Assembly (NCBI RefSeq): GCF_030247185.1
Contig: NC_080571.1
Coordinates: 7,561,001-7,625,000 of the forward strand
Source: Malaya genurostris
Taxonomy: Eukaryota > Arthropoda > Insecta > Diptera > Culicidae
Reading direction: 5' to 3'
Length of the DNA: 64,000 nucleotides
Within the stretch, counting starts at the first letter, position 1. The number at the start of each line of letters is the position of its first letter. Position numbers and translations under genes: made by a program. Under the pieces are notes generated by a model. It was not told the DNA's origin, ran no database searches, and saw nothing but the letters and a program-made list of their open reading frames with translations. Below are positions 50,479-61,345 of the stretch, piece by piece.

Positions 50479-51771
50479 AAGACTGTCCCGGAAAGTATGG
50501 ACGCACTTTGATTTCGCTGTAATTCACCAGTGTTAGATATTCAAATTTTATTCGATATACTGATAATATTAGACTACAACAACAGAATATTGTTCTCAAC
50601 ATTTGCTACTTAGCCATTGTAGACTAGCTGGCGCACCTTCTTGCGAACGTTCCTCATTAAATTCCGTACAGACTTCTTGGCGACAAGTTTTGACACTTTT
50701 TTCCAATCTTTTTCGAACTGTTGAATGGTTTCGGCTGCCGAGACATGTTTCCTAAGCTGTGCCTTCGTTAATGCCCAAAATTGGTCGAAGTTGTGGGCAA
50801 TTTGGTGGCTTCATGACTTTTGGGACGAAAGTGACATTTTTGGTAGTATACCATTCTACCGTTGATTTCGAGTAGTGGCAAGAAGCAAGATCTGGTCAGA
50901 AAACAACAGGATCCTTGTGGCTTCGAATCATGGGTAGAAGTCGTTTTTGTAAACATTCCTTGATGTATATTTCGCTGTTCATTGAAGCAGTGGTGATGAA
51001 GGGTTTCGAAATCTTACCGCAGCTACAAATTGCTTGCCAGACCATAGCTTTTTTACCAAATTATTTTTCGACTTCAATCGATGTCTCGGACTGGTTTAAC
51101 ACTTGCCCTTCTCGCACCGTATGATATTGTGGTCCCGGCAAGGATTTGTAATCGAGTTTCACGTAGGTTTCGTCGTCCATGATTATGTAGTTCAAATTTC
51201 CAGCAAGAATCGTATTGTACAGCATTCGAACCCGCGGCCTGATCGATGCTTCTTGTTTTGGACTACGTTTTGGTTGTTTGTGCTTCTTATAGGTTCAAAG
51301 ATTCAAACGTTCTTTAGCACGAAGAACATTTAACTTCGAAGCGTCCACTTTTTTGGCCACATCCCGAACTGAAACCTCCTTCATTTGCTCGAACGCCTTC
51401 AGTATACGTTTATCCAACTGAGGGTTAGCAGGACCTTTTTTTTCGACCCGTTTTCGGTTAATCCTCAAAGATGTTATCCTCACCGAACTTCCTGATTGCA
51501 TTTCGCATGGCTTTTTCACTTGCTTCTTCCATTTTTGCTATCTTTCTCAGTGACAGTCCGCGTTCTGTGCACCATTTATACACAATTTTTCGACGTTGTT
51601 CTGCTGAAAGTCCACGCATTTCGAAACATACTAATGAAAAGAATAAAGATCTGCACAAGTGGTTAGAGAAGAGTGTAAACAACAGGACGCAGTCATAAAA
51701 ATTGACAGATTCTGAACCATTGCGAAATGGCAGCGGTTTTTGGTTGCGCCCATACTTTCTGGGACACTCTT
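50479..51771 (-). mobile_element. Broken ITmD37E-type Tc1/mariner element (1,293 bp)
   Basis: Inverted ends beginning AAGASTGTCCCRGAAAGTAT are flanked by TA (50477-50478 and 51772-51773). The minus strand carries a full-span decayed transposase. It begins MRGLSAEQRRKIVYKWC (from 51619), then has a frameshifted HTH region, IIMDDETYVKLDYKSLPGPQ (first Asp), PDLASCHYSKSTVEW (second Asp), PPNCPQLRPI and the C-terminal RKKVRQLVYNG. It has a TGA just before PDLASCHY. A small deletion right after RPI removes the codon for the catalytic Glu and shifts the frame. The family is described from mosquitoes. Confidence 0.88.
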
Positions 51772-51784
51772 TATAACGTGATTT

Positions 51785-51910
51785 CTTTCACGCAGCCCAT
51801 CTGGGTTCGATTCCCAATCCCGCGCATAGGGTTAGAAAGTTTCTCTGGCCCGAAGAGGCGAATGACCTTAATGGTAAAGCCTCTATAATTGAAACAAAAA
51901 AAAAATCCGT
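51785..51910 (+). mobile_element. 5'-truncated tRNA-derived SINE with A tail
   Basis: It contains box B (gggttcgattccc), then agggttagaaagtttctctgg, cccgaagaggcgaatgacc and cctctataattgaaac before a run of A (about 51898-51905). This is a known mosquito SINE body. It lies just outside the ITmD37E element and lacks a clear box A. Confidence 0.7.
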
Positions 51911-52039
51911 CGTAATGAGAATTGACTTCAATCAGTTGCGATACTGTAAGTATCGAGACCAAAAGTATCGAAAAATTGCAGAAGAGACCAGCTCTTTCGG
52001 TACGTATTGTTAGAAAAAAAAAGAATGTTTTTTTTCAAC

Positions 52040-52410
52040 TTTCGTGCATACTTTCAAGCACCGACAGGGTATGGAGTCGTTTGTGATGAAAACGGTATCG
52101 AGTCGTAATAATAAACAAAATATGACAGCCAAAAAATTCTTGTGTGATAATGGACGATGAAACTTATGTGCTGGAAGACTTTAAGCAGCTTCCCAGAATG
52201 TCTTTTCATACTGCCATACAACGGAACCACGTGGAGGAGCATTTCAGGTCGATGAAAAATTCCTAACAAATATTTGGTTTGGCAGGCAATATGCAGCTGT
52301 GGTCGAGCAAGCCAAAATTTCCTCACTAGCGGAACGGTAAACAAGGAAATAAACTGTGCAAAATGCCTAAAGAAACGATTGTTACTATTTCTCCTGGAAA
52401 AATTACATCG
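52040..52410 (+). pseudogene. ITmD37E-like transposase fragment
   Basis: The plus-strand frames give VMDDETYVLEDFKQLPRM, with the first catalytic Asp. A shifted frame gives a block resembling WFGRQYAAVVEQAKIS, where the family has a WQAICSCG-type core. Another shift leads to the NKEI...KMPKET end. N-terminal HTH and second-Asp regions are absent and no TIRs were seen. Confidence 0.65.
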
Positions 52411-53624
52411 CAGTATTAGTCATGCATAGGTGGATTTTTTATAATTTTGTATCTTGAAGAAACTGAATGTAATACAGCAGTTCCACGAGAAAGACCTTGT
52501 TCGGACAACAAGACATGAAAATTGAAGTAGTTTTGAGACCAGTTATGACCATTCGGCACTCTGTATTTCTGAAACCGAATTCCAGTTGAATTTAGGTCTT
52601 GCATTTCGGAGCAAATCATCGTTTTAGTCATTTAGTTATGTATTGCCAGTAGCTATCACTTTACGTCTATTTAGTGGTTTATGTTGAGCTTTCACATATG
52701 CTGCTAATGCATTGATGAGTTGAAGACGAAACAGAATAAAAAAGGATGTTTATCATATTTCTAATAATGTACGTTTCGGAATAATGCAGAATATTCTAGC
52801 ATAGTCGTCCAAACTACGCTGAATTTCCTTCCTATTTAATTGCTGATGTTCAACGACTTGAAAGAGATAAAGTAACTCGACAGGTTCGGATTCAGGGAAA
52901 GAAGATTTTTAATTTTAATCGTGTATGGATGGGGTTCGAGTTCAAGAATTAGCAGGGACACTCATTCAAAGCAAAATGAAATTCAAAAAGGAATAACGAC
53001 TCATACTTTTAAAATTCGTAATTCGTTGAATGACTGAATTTTACAATAATGATTTGAATCTAACTATTCATACCCAGCTCTTCACATAGGTACGTAATAT
53101 TACGGGTTTCAACACGATAAATCAATCAATAAATGAATGTAACAAGCATTAACTTTAACACCATATGAAAGAAGTAAACTTTTCTACTTCGTTCATATTG
53201 TTGACTGATTCTCAGCGATTCAGTCATTCAGAATTATTCTTAAAAGTGCATGCTGACAGTTATGAGAAAAAAATGTAAGATTGATACTACATTCCACAAT
53301 TTTGAACACAGATTGTCGGTTTTTCATCGTGTTCGAAATTTGATGGTACATTCTGGCGAAAACTGTTTTCTGATCACTGTAGACATTAATAAATTGGAAG
53401 TTCGTTTAGTGAAAAAGAAGTTGGGTAAACAACGGTACTTGCGAAGTAGCTTTGGATTGCTTCGAATTTGAACTAGAAGTTGGTAATATCTACAAAGGTT
53501 TTCGTAATACTGAACCACTTTTGATGGTAAGAGATGTTACTCAATGAGAAAAACTAGCAAAAAAAAATGAATTACAATGTCTCTAATCTTGACGATAAGA
53601 ATAAAGCGATGAACAAAGAGAATC
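52411..53624. other. Intergenic between the LU-like genes
   Basis: One 73-codon frame (53250-53471, starting MLTVMRKKCK) is somewhat gene-like in composition but matches no family and lacks splice or promoter support. Nothing else was recognised. Confidence 0.35.
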
Positions 53625-53632
53625 TATAAAAG
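53625..53632 (+). promoter_or_regulatory. TATA box, likely for LU-like gene 2
   Basis: It reads tataaaag about 260 bp upstream of the start codon, giving a 5' UTR of roughly 230 nt if it is used. No clear initiator was fixed. Confidence 0.45.
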
Positions 53633-53888
53633 ATGCACTTCACTTTGATGGTATTCGATAGAAGTTTTCTGTGTTTGATTTGGAGAGAATGACAATATTC
53701 ATAGTTTACGACAATTGTTATCGAACTGATAGTGAGTTAGTTTTGGGATCTACTTATCTATTTCTGTTGCGAATGTAACTCGATGATATACAACAGAAAA
53801 TATTTGCCTGTTGTCCACTGAACACGCCTTCAGCGGCTACCGTATTTTATTAAAACTCGTTGAAGCCTTTTTGAACCAAACTATCAGT

Positions 53889-54566
53889 ATGACATATCTT
53901 CATACGTTGATTTTGGTCGTGTTGGCTGTTAGTTCCCAGGTTGTTGGAGAACGCGAAAAAGCGGAACCGCTTCAGTGCAACTTCTGTGCCGACCGTTTCA
54001 GTTGGCATGATTGTGAGGAAAATGCCGTAAATGCGTACTGCTCGGCAGAAATCGTGGAAGAGATGCATACGGTCTTGGCTCAGTACAATTCCGGTCTCAA
54101 AAGGCCTGTGAGGGCGGATTTCCAGTGTTTTCGGTTGAAGATTGAACTGTACTTGACTTGCAATGTTGTGTTCATGAGCGGATGTACGTACAAACAGATC
54201 AATTTCTGTGAAGGTTGGACTCACAATGGAGCAACACTAGCTGAATGTTCAATATGTTCAACCGGTGTTCCTGACTCGGAATGCAACGAATGGAATGGTG
54301 ATGCGAGTATTGGTAGTTACCTGAATGGTAGCAGTGTGGAACCATGCGCCATACCAACAACTACACCGAGTTCTTCTATTGGTTCCAGTTCACCAACGAC
54401 AAATCGTCCCATTTCTGATGGAGGCCTAAGCAAAACTTGGATTGCCGTTATCGCTGTTGCATCTGTCGTGAGCATTGTTGTACTACTACTTTGTTGCATG
54501 TTCGTACGAAATAGGAAGCGCTCATCAGCTCAGGGTATTACGAGACTTACAGTAGACATTGGATAG
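53889..54566 (+). CDS. Ly6/uPAR-like surface protein, paralogue 2
   Basis: The start at 53889 (MTYLHTLILVVLAVSSQVVG) gives a clean 20-residue signal peptide. The open frame reaches back to 53811, but those 26 codons precede the hydrophobic core and are probably untranslated. The 225-residue product has LQCNFCADRFSWHDC, a conserved FQCFRLKI segment, SGCTYKQINFCEGW and AECSICSTG...ECNEW, the same cysteine pattern as paralogue 1. A Ser/Thr/Pro stalk is followed by a strong transmembrane helix (about 180-202) and a basic cytoplasmic tail starting RNRKRSS. It is a type I receptor-like protein. The same strand, the same order and a 4.5-kb gap indicate tandem duplication. Ligand and function are unknown. 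Confidence 0.85.
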   Translation: MTYLHTLILVVLAVSSQVVGEREKAEPLQCNFCADRFSWHDCEENAVNAYCSAEIVEEMHTVLAQYNSGLKRPVRADFQCFRLKIELYLTCNVVFMSGCTYKQINFCEGWTHNGATLAECSICSTGVPDSECNEWNGDASIGSYLNGSSVEPCAIPTTTPSSSIGSSSPTTNRPISDGGLSKTWIAVIAVASVVSIVVLLLCCMFVRNRKRSSAQGITRLTVDIG

Positions 54567-55166
54567 TAGGATTGACTTTCAGTAGTCATGCTATTGTTGC
54601 TATTGTTGTTAACGAACTAGCCTGGAACTAGTTGCCACGTTGGACCCGCAAACAGAGACACTCATACGCTGCATAGTAAAAAAAAAACATCGCCATATCA
54701 GCTCTAACCATTGAACCAATTTTACATTTAGTCTACCTGTCGTAAGATGACGCTTCTGTCTTTTCAATATAATTTATTTAGTCTATGTTTTAAATGAATA
54801 TAGTTTTTGTAACAAAAATATAGCTTTCTGGATAGTAAATATGATGACGTTTATAAGTGAAATTGCATCGATAGATAACATTGGTTTAAACAGTTTAATA
54901 ATTTACAACTGTTTCAACTTAGCTTCCATTACATTCATGGTGTGCTAATCAGGATTCAAAACAAAATGGTTTAATAGAAATGTTACTCTGGTTACAAAAT
55001 CATAATCATAAAGTCGGAACATCATAATCAGAGTTGCACTGATTCGTGATCATCATCCAAACGTCAAAGGATACGAAATAGTTCCGTCATGAATCGCAAT
55101 GATCGTCGTTCAAAGTTGATCGAATTGATGCCATGAGTAGCGTGCGGGGAACACGAACAACAGCGA
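54567..55166. other. Downstream of LU-like gene 2
   Basis: No canonical AATAAA lies near the stop. AATATA variants occur at about 54766. Otherwise nothing was recognised. Confidence 0.35.
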
Positions 55167-55174
55167 CTCGAGAG

Positions 55175-55955
55175 CAGGGCTTGCAAATTGAAGCAACGAA
55201 TATGAACGAAAGGATTTCACCATCTGTGCTATTCACACACATTCGTATGTCAGGTAGAATTCACAGCGCAACCCAAGCCAGGAGAGCTGCTTCGTTCGTT
55301 CTTTAGTTCATGAATATGCCCGCTTGCTGAGACCTATGCTTCATGAGGTTAGCATTTGATGAATGGTTCTAATATTGTAGATGCCTATGAGGAAACTAGT
55401 TTCATAACTTTTAGTTCCGATGAATATTAACTTAAAGAACATTGCTTTTAGTGTTTCTCGGATATATACACAGTGTAAACTGCCAAGAAACAAATTGATC
55501 GTTTTGAAAATGGGCTCAAATGCAAAACTTCTGCTATAAAATGTTTAAAGTATGTTTGAAATGTGATCAAATTTGATCTTGGAATGCGAACATTATGTTA
55601 AAAATGATTTCTGTAAACCTACTTTTTAAAAATAAACCGTAAACACTGCCTATATGACTTTGCTTCGCGTCTTGTAGCACACCGTGAGGCAAGGTCTTCT
55701 TTCTCGTACAATACTAACGAGAGCGAACCCTTCATTTCATTACATTGTCATGGATTGCTTAGTTCATGTGTTAACTGAGACTGAGAGCACAGACAGTTTA
55801 CTTGGCAAGGGGAATTGGTCTGCTCAGTAGCATATACTCTCACGCATCCAGTTTCTCTCTAATATAGGTCTCTCATTCAGCTATGTCAAGCAAAGTGTTC
55901 ACAGCAGATATTTTTTGTTGCTTCGTTCGTTTGAGGATTCACAATACAAGCCCTG
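55175..55955. mobile_element. Non-autonomous hAT element (781 bp, perfect 8-bp duplication)
   Basis: The ends are inverted, CAGGGCTTGC at the left and CAAGCCCTG at the right, with matching gaagcaacgaa and ttgcttcgttcg words inside. Both flanks carry ctcgagag (55167-55174 and 55956-55963). No transposase remnant lies inside, so it needs help in trans. The perfect duplication suggests a fairly recent insertion. Confidence 0.88.
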
Positions 55956-55963
55956 CTCGAGAG

Positions 55964-57385
55964 TGGAAACACGCAGAGAGCAAAATGGTTCAAATGAGCG
56001 AAGAGATCAGTTATTCTCTGTTTGTTTTTAAAACGGTCAGTTTATAGTTCTTTACTGTTTTTTGGAATATAAATAGAAAATTGATAAAAAAATAAAGCAA
56101 AAAATTCCCAGAGTGTATAATAATAGAAAAAAAAGTTTTACTGAAGCTTGTTTGAAACTGATTATTTGTCATAATCCTACAATGCGATGTTTCGATTGGG
56201 AAGGTATTCGTTACTGGATGCAATTTCAGAAGCAATTAACATACAAATAACCAAAACAAACTGTATACACATATGAGTCGTTCTTCCTTTTCTTTTTCCC
56301 TGAAAAAATGTAGAGAAAAATTACTCAACTGAAAGCTTTGGATTCTGAAATATGTATTCGACTTGTATTGAGCCAAAAGTGTTTTGTTTTGATAATTTTG
56401 ATTTTTCTTAGAACTACCGTCACAACACGATCTCGTAAAGAGAGGTGGGATTCTTATTCTACAAGAGCGATAAAGCTACCAGTTACTAATAGTTGTAATA
56501 AAGCCTACTTTGATGTTCATAATCAACGTACAAAATAATGCAAGTCTGGTGTTGATTTCATTCTGTTATGTTGTTTTCATTTGATACCAAACCTAACCCA
56601 GTTTCCACCCTAACTGCTGTCAAATCGTTTGTTTGAAGCTAGTTGCGAACCTAGTTTCAACATTGTTGAACTGTAAATCGAGTCAGTTTCGAACCTGATT
56701 TTTATATCAGGTTTGCTCAAACGGGGGGCTAAGTGCGAAATCAACACAGTTTCGTAAATAGTGTTTGTTTGATGAAACTACCCTGGGTCAGTTTCAGTTT
56801 TCTCAAACGAAAACGACATTAGTAAATCTTCGGTAATGTTAAAAATCCAAGAATTTGATTTTATGTATCATTATAAATGACAGTATGTATATGCAGCTTT
56901 TCAGTGAGAGAGCTTGCAAGAGAAGCAATTTTGTTAGAACGCTTGTGTCCGTCAGTGAACAAAGAATACTGAATGCAATACTGTTCATAATTCACTTTTC
57001 GGATTCAACCTTCTAAAAGGAGCCAATGTTTTTAAACTAGTTGTTGTCGAAAAATGACAAATCCTACAAACAAGTGTTGTACTAGTGATATTAAAAAATA
57101 ATAAGTGAAAATTTCGAATAAAAATATTGAACAAATACTAATCCAGTTCTATGCAAAAACATCGATTCTAAAAATTTAAAGTTAATTTAGCGTCATTTTT
57201 GATTCGAATGAAATTCTATCATAAGATAGACAAATATAGAAACCTATCCTCCGTAGATTGTAAGATGGGCATTTTTAGAAATCAAATATTGGGTAACTAG
57301 CGATCGAGTATTCGTTGAAATCACATCACACATTGAGTTTCGTTGGATTCTTTGATGATTGTAACTTTCAGTTTAGTTTCTGATA
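55964..57385. other. Intergenic with diverged repeats
   Basis: The stretch 56570-56830 repeats cagtttc/gaaact-type words and a caaacggggggctaagtgcg box, typical of a decayed small MITE. No gene was recognised. Confidence 0.4.
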
Positions 57386-58601
57386 AGGAGTGTATCGAAA
57401 AGTAGTTAGTAACATTGATTATTGAATAAAAAAGCGAAAAAAAAAAAACATATTTTGACATCAGTTTTCGATATAGTGTAGAAAAATTACATTTTTATGC
57501 ATTTTACTAATTATATTGAAGAAAATCCTAGTTTCTGTGAAACGCTCGAACTTTATACTTGACATTATTCAATAAATTCTGCACAGTTACTTTTGTGACT
57601 TTCCTGGTGGCAGCTGTCCAGTTTTTCTAACTCCTGCATGTTTTGGGACACTGTACCTTCCTTCCGAAAGTGCCGCTTGACAATTGGTTGATGTCCTTTT
57701 TCACGAATTGTACATTATTTTTTGACAACCACTGTAGAACGGAGTTGGCGTAGTGGGCTGAAGCCAAATCCGGCCAGAAGAGAGGAGGAGCCTTATGCTT
57801 TCTGTACAGTGGCAGCATTCTCTTCTTCAAACATTCTTCCTCGTACACCTTGGCGTTAATTGTGCCCTTCGTGAAGAAAATCGACGACCGCAAACCACAG
57901 GTACAAATTGATTGCCAGACCAACACCTTCTGCCCAAACTATTCCATCGCCACCGTGGTGTCAGCGTCGTCCAGGTCCTGGTACACCGATTTCGTATAAT
58001 ATTGCGGTCCGGACAGCGCTCAAGAGGCTTTCGTCGTCGATCAGGATGCATCCGTCTTTATTCTGTAGAATCCGGTTATACAGTTTTCGCGCTCTTGTTT
58101 TGGCCTGAACTTGCTGTACCAGGGACTTTTTAGGCACCTTCTGTTTCTTGTACGTTTTCAGGGAGTTCCGAACTTTGATCCGTTGAATCATTCCGATGCT
58201 GGTGTTGAACTGCTTGGCCAAATTCCGCGTCGACGCCGATGGGTTTTTCCTGATGTACTGGGACCCGTTTTCCTACCGGATCGGGGCAAATCCTTCATGG
58301 AAAGGGTCTTACCGAACTTCTCGATAATATTTTTGACACTGGTGTGGTGCACTTTCACCCGTTTTGCAATTTCGTTGTACGTGAAACCACTTTCTGAGCA
58401 ACAAGTGTGCAGAATTTTCTTTCGCGTTTCCGGATCAATTCGACTCATCATTGAAACGATAAACCGTACCGAAACCAATCGATTGCGCGGCTGTTATTGA
58501 CATGTAAACAAACATGTCACCGCAAAACACGCTGCAAAAAATTAAGCCATTTCAGAGTACTAACTGTTTGAATGTTGCTAACTACTTATCCATACACTCC
58601 T
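57386..58601 (-). mobile_element. Broken ITmD37E-type element (1,216 bp)
   Basis: The inverted ends start AGGAGTGTATCGAAAAGTAG on the left, with a near match on the right. A TA flanks the left end; the right flank reads GA, so the TSD is decayed. The minus strand carries a transposase from 58448 (MSRIDPETRKKILHTCC) with HTH segments, then a shifted frame with CILIDDES (first Asp), then another shift to LVWQSICTCG and PLFWPDLASAHYANSVLQWL (second Asp). After KKDIN the frame is disrupted and the RPIE motif with the catalytic Glu is not found. At least two frameshifts are present. Confidence 0.88.
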
Positions 58602-59093
58602 GAAAAAAATGAACTCAGTTTTGTGCATCTTGCAATATACATAACATAATTATATATCTTGGGACAAAATTTCATTTAAATAAAAAATGACGTAAAATTA
58701 ATTTAAATTAAAATTTTTAAATCGATATTTTCAGTGTCTTGGTTAATATATTTATTCGAAAACTCGACTACTTTTGTGAACATCACTAGTGCAACGTATG
58801 AACACCACCAGTGCAATGTATGATTTGTCATTTTTCGACTGTAATTAAATGAAAAAAAATGATAAAAAAAGTTTGGTCCTTTTCAAACGGCATCCTAGAT
58901 AAATTTCAGAGAAAACAAAATTAGCAAAGTGTTTTTTGTGACTAAATCTACATGTCTGGAAGGTTCCATTCAAATCTGAGAGGTTGCTTGTCCGAGTTTT
59001 TGCGAGATTCGTCTCATAGTTAATTATGTATTCGCATTCTCGATTTCTGTACCATCCGATCGGCGTTGTATCATCGTTGCTTCGGAGAGCGGG
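58602..59093. other. Intergenic, nothing recognised
   Basis: It is AT-rich. Similar short words (gtgcaacgtatg / gtgcaatgtatg) are duplicated in tandem near 58790-58820. Confidence 0.4.
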
Positions 59094-59205
59094 TTATTTC
59101 TCCAAAAGCCAATTTGCCGAAAACCATTTCGCCGAAAGTCGTTTCGCAGAAAGAATCATTTCGCCGAAAAAGTCATTTCGCTGAAAGGGTCATTTTTTTA
59201 GGGTC
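59094..59205. repeat. Minisatellite of atttcgccgaaa units
   Basis: Five or six units of about 17-21 bp with the core catttcgccgaaa (one with gtttcgcagaaa) lie head to tail. Each core is itself near-palindromic (ttcgccgaa). Confidence 0.75.
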
Positions 59206-59229
59206 AAAAATATCTTTTTGTTCTTATAT

Positions 59230-59478
59230 CTCCGCATGTGGCGCAGCCACATAACCGAAGCTAAGATGGCGACGCCAGCTTAGTTGGCCGCCGACCCGCC
59301 GTCGGAAGCGGCTTTGGTTGACAGGACGATATGTGTTAAAGTGATATTGGCGACTGAGCAACTGACATTGAAGCAACATGTTAACTACATAGCTTCCCAA
59401 TGTTCGGGATTCGTAATGAGAACCACCAAAGCTAAACAACTGCTGCATTCAGTTCTTGAATATTTTTCAGTAATATGA
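59230..59478 (+). other. Possible fragment of a retroelement reverse transcriptase
   Basis: A short frame gives LTLKQHVNYIAS, reminiscent of the segment after the catalytic core in non-LTR reverse transcriptases. It is too short and decayed to classify. Its GC content is higher than its surroundings. Confidence 0.3.
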
Positions 59479-60162
59479 AACCCATAGTATCTAAATGGTG
59501 TCATTAGGGTCGAATCGATACAGCGCAGATTTATTCGCTATTCACTTCACCGGGTGCCATGGAACAATTCACAACAGCTGCCGAGGTATAAAAGTCGTAC
59601 GATGCAGATTAAAATTGACTCATTGCAAGTGTGAAGAGATTTATTTCGAGCTATGACAATTGCTGAAATTTTGACAAATAGAAACGATTGCCCCGCGCTT
59701 TTTAACGATACAAACATTAAAGTTCAACCAGGTGCTCTTCGTAATAATTTGTTTCTTGGCTTACCCTACCATAGGGGCGACGCGATTGAATTTTTCGATA
59801 TACTAAGAAATACTTATTAGGTCTAAATTGAGTCTGTTGATAAATGAAATATGAAGATGCGAAATGCGAATCAACAACCCTCAACTTCTGAGGAATAGTA
59901 ATAACACCTCTCATCAATCAGTTATAAATATTAATGAGATGCATTAACAATTCCTCAACCGATTTTATCTATTTTTAATGATGTTATAAACTAACTTTGT
60001 ATTGTCCATTGAATCTTGAATCACGACAAATAAATCAACAACAACTGTGATCCAAGTTGTTCAAATGTAGAACTTTGCAGATCACGCAAATCAGAGCGCC
60101 AGCAAAAAATAACAACTCGGTTAATACTCATTAGTTAGTGTTCTACTGAATCGAAAAAAAAA
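59479..60162. other. Intergenic, nothing recognised
   Basis: No gene, repeat ends or RNA gene was seen upstream of the small peptide gene's poly(A) signal. Confidence 0.4.
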
Positions 60163-60168
60163 TTTATT
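60163..60168 (-). terminator. Polyadenylation signal AATAAA for the small secreted peptide gene
   Basis: The plus strand reads tttatt, which is AATAAA on the gene strand, about 26 bp after the stop codon. Confidence 0.65.
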
Positions 60169-60193
60169 TCGTCCTACGCTGGTGTAATCACCA

Positions 60194-60388
60194 TTAACGA
60201 GGGTTACAATTATGCCTGTTGCCGAGAACACATGCGAGATCGGTACATTCCACATGCCTGTGGGCTTCGGGAAAATAAATCACGCCGCAGTTCTCTGACA
60301 ATCTGATGGTTGGATCGTAGTTGGCAGCGTACACGAGGCAAACTGCAAAAAAAAGTATGCAAATTATAATCTTGCATACTAGCGACAT
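60194..60388 (-). CDS. Small secreted four-cysteine protein, 64 aa
   Basis: From MSLVCKIIICILFFAVCLVY the first 22 residues form a strong signal peptide, probably cleaved after YAA. The mature part is about 42 residues with four cysteines in SENC, VEC, LAC and HNC and ends NPR. It may hold two disulphides. No known peptide, toxin or immune family was recognised, although single-domain VWC proteins were considered and the spacing does not fit. An in-frame ATG upstream (60433) would add 15 residues. The chosen start places the hydrophobic core at the N-terminus. A TATA box (60473-60478) and an AATAAA signal (60163-60168) bracket the gene, so transcription is plausible. No introns. Confidence 0.7.
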   Translation of the reverse strand: MSLVCKIIICILFFAVCLVYAANYDPTIRLSENCGVIYFPEAHRHVECTDLACVLGNRHNCNPR

Positions 60389-60472
60389 TTTGCCCGAAGG
60401 GTCGGAAATTTGTAGGATAATGGAAATTTCCATTCTTTCGCTTCAGAACATACATTTGCGGAAAAGTATACG

Positions 60473-60478
60473 TATATA
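60473..60478 (-). promoter_or_regulatory. TATA box of the small peptide gene
   Basis: The gene strand reads cctatatacg. About 30 bp downstream would be the start site, leaving a 5' UTR of about 60 nt. Confidence 0.55.
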
Positions 60479-61184
60479 GGATGGAAACTGCAATGATGAA
60501 GTACAAACAGAAATCACTGGATGTGTCAATCGAGACCGCGCGAAAAGAAGCCTGCTCCGGCAACGTAATCTGCATCATTATTATCGTCATCATCAACGTT
60601 GTCATTGGCAATGGAGAAGCAAAGATCAATATAACCAACATTGGGTTGTGCCACGATTCCGGCTCAGCTCAGACTAAACGTATTAGGAAAAAACTGGACT
60701 GGAAAGCCGTCATCCGACAGCTAATTTTAGCTCAGGTATTATTGATTTTTCGACCACCGAGTTGTTCACTCACTGTGACAATGGCAGTGGAATGCGGCTA
60801 GTCGAAGAGCCGCTTCGAGTAGATGATTTATTACCGCGATGCAAATTGATTATCTTCCATTTTCGGAGAAGATAAACCCAGCAAGTTTGATAAATTTGAT
60901 CATGATAGTTATCACAAAGAGAGACAATCAATCGGATAGTTTCTACAGTGTGGCGTCATTGTTTCTGCTAGGTGCTACCATGTCTATAAATATGGAAGAA
61001 CATTTAAGGGGGACACTCTATGAAACGGTGCAAAAAATGATCCATTGTTTTTTTATTTTACAGTACAGAAATAGGAGAAGGCGGGAACATTCCTTCTGGG
61101 GCATCTATAGCTATATGTTTCTGCATGCTTCATTTTTATTTCGATTCGAAAATCTTTGGAGTGATTCTAATCGTGTTATTTTTA
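60479..61184. other. Promoter region and intergenic DNA
   Basis: A short plus-strand frame (60481-60801) overlaps the peptide gene's upstream region but has no family features and is taken as chance. Confidence 0.4.
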
Positions 61185-61270
61185 CGTTTCGTCTTCGACC
61201 CTTCAGTGCATTAGCAGTTTATGTTGAACAGCTAACGCTACGTAATAGGTTCAACATAAACCACTAAGCA
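61185..61270. repeat. Short repeat, second copy of 38058-38150
   Basis: It carries the tttcgtctt, cagtgca and cactaagcaga words in the same order. gttgaac and gttcaac words give a foldback. Confidence 0.45.
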
Positions 61271-61345
61271 GATGTCATTTAGCATACCGTTCACTGGCAT
61301 AAACTCGTTTGACAGAATGACCGTTCGGCATAACGGTCGTTTTTG
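61271..61345. repeat. Short minisatellite-like run
   Basis: Related cgttcggcataacgg and tagcataccgttcactgg words are repeated about four times with a loose spacing. This resembles mosquito minisatellites of that type. Confidence 0.4.

Noticed and set aside
53811..53888. N-terminal extension of LU-like gene 2 from 53811
   Set aside because: The 26 residues would bury the signal peptide. The paralogue begins directly with a hydrophobic N-terminus.
60481..60801. 106-codon plus-strand frame
   Set aside because: It lies over the promoter side of the small peptide gene, with no recognisable domain or splice/poly(A) support.
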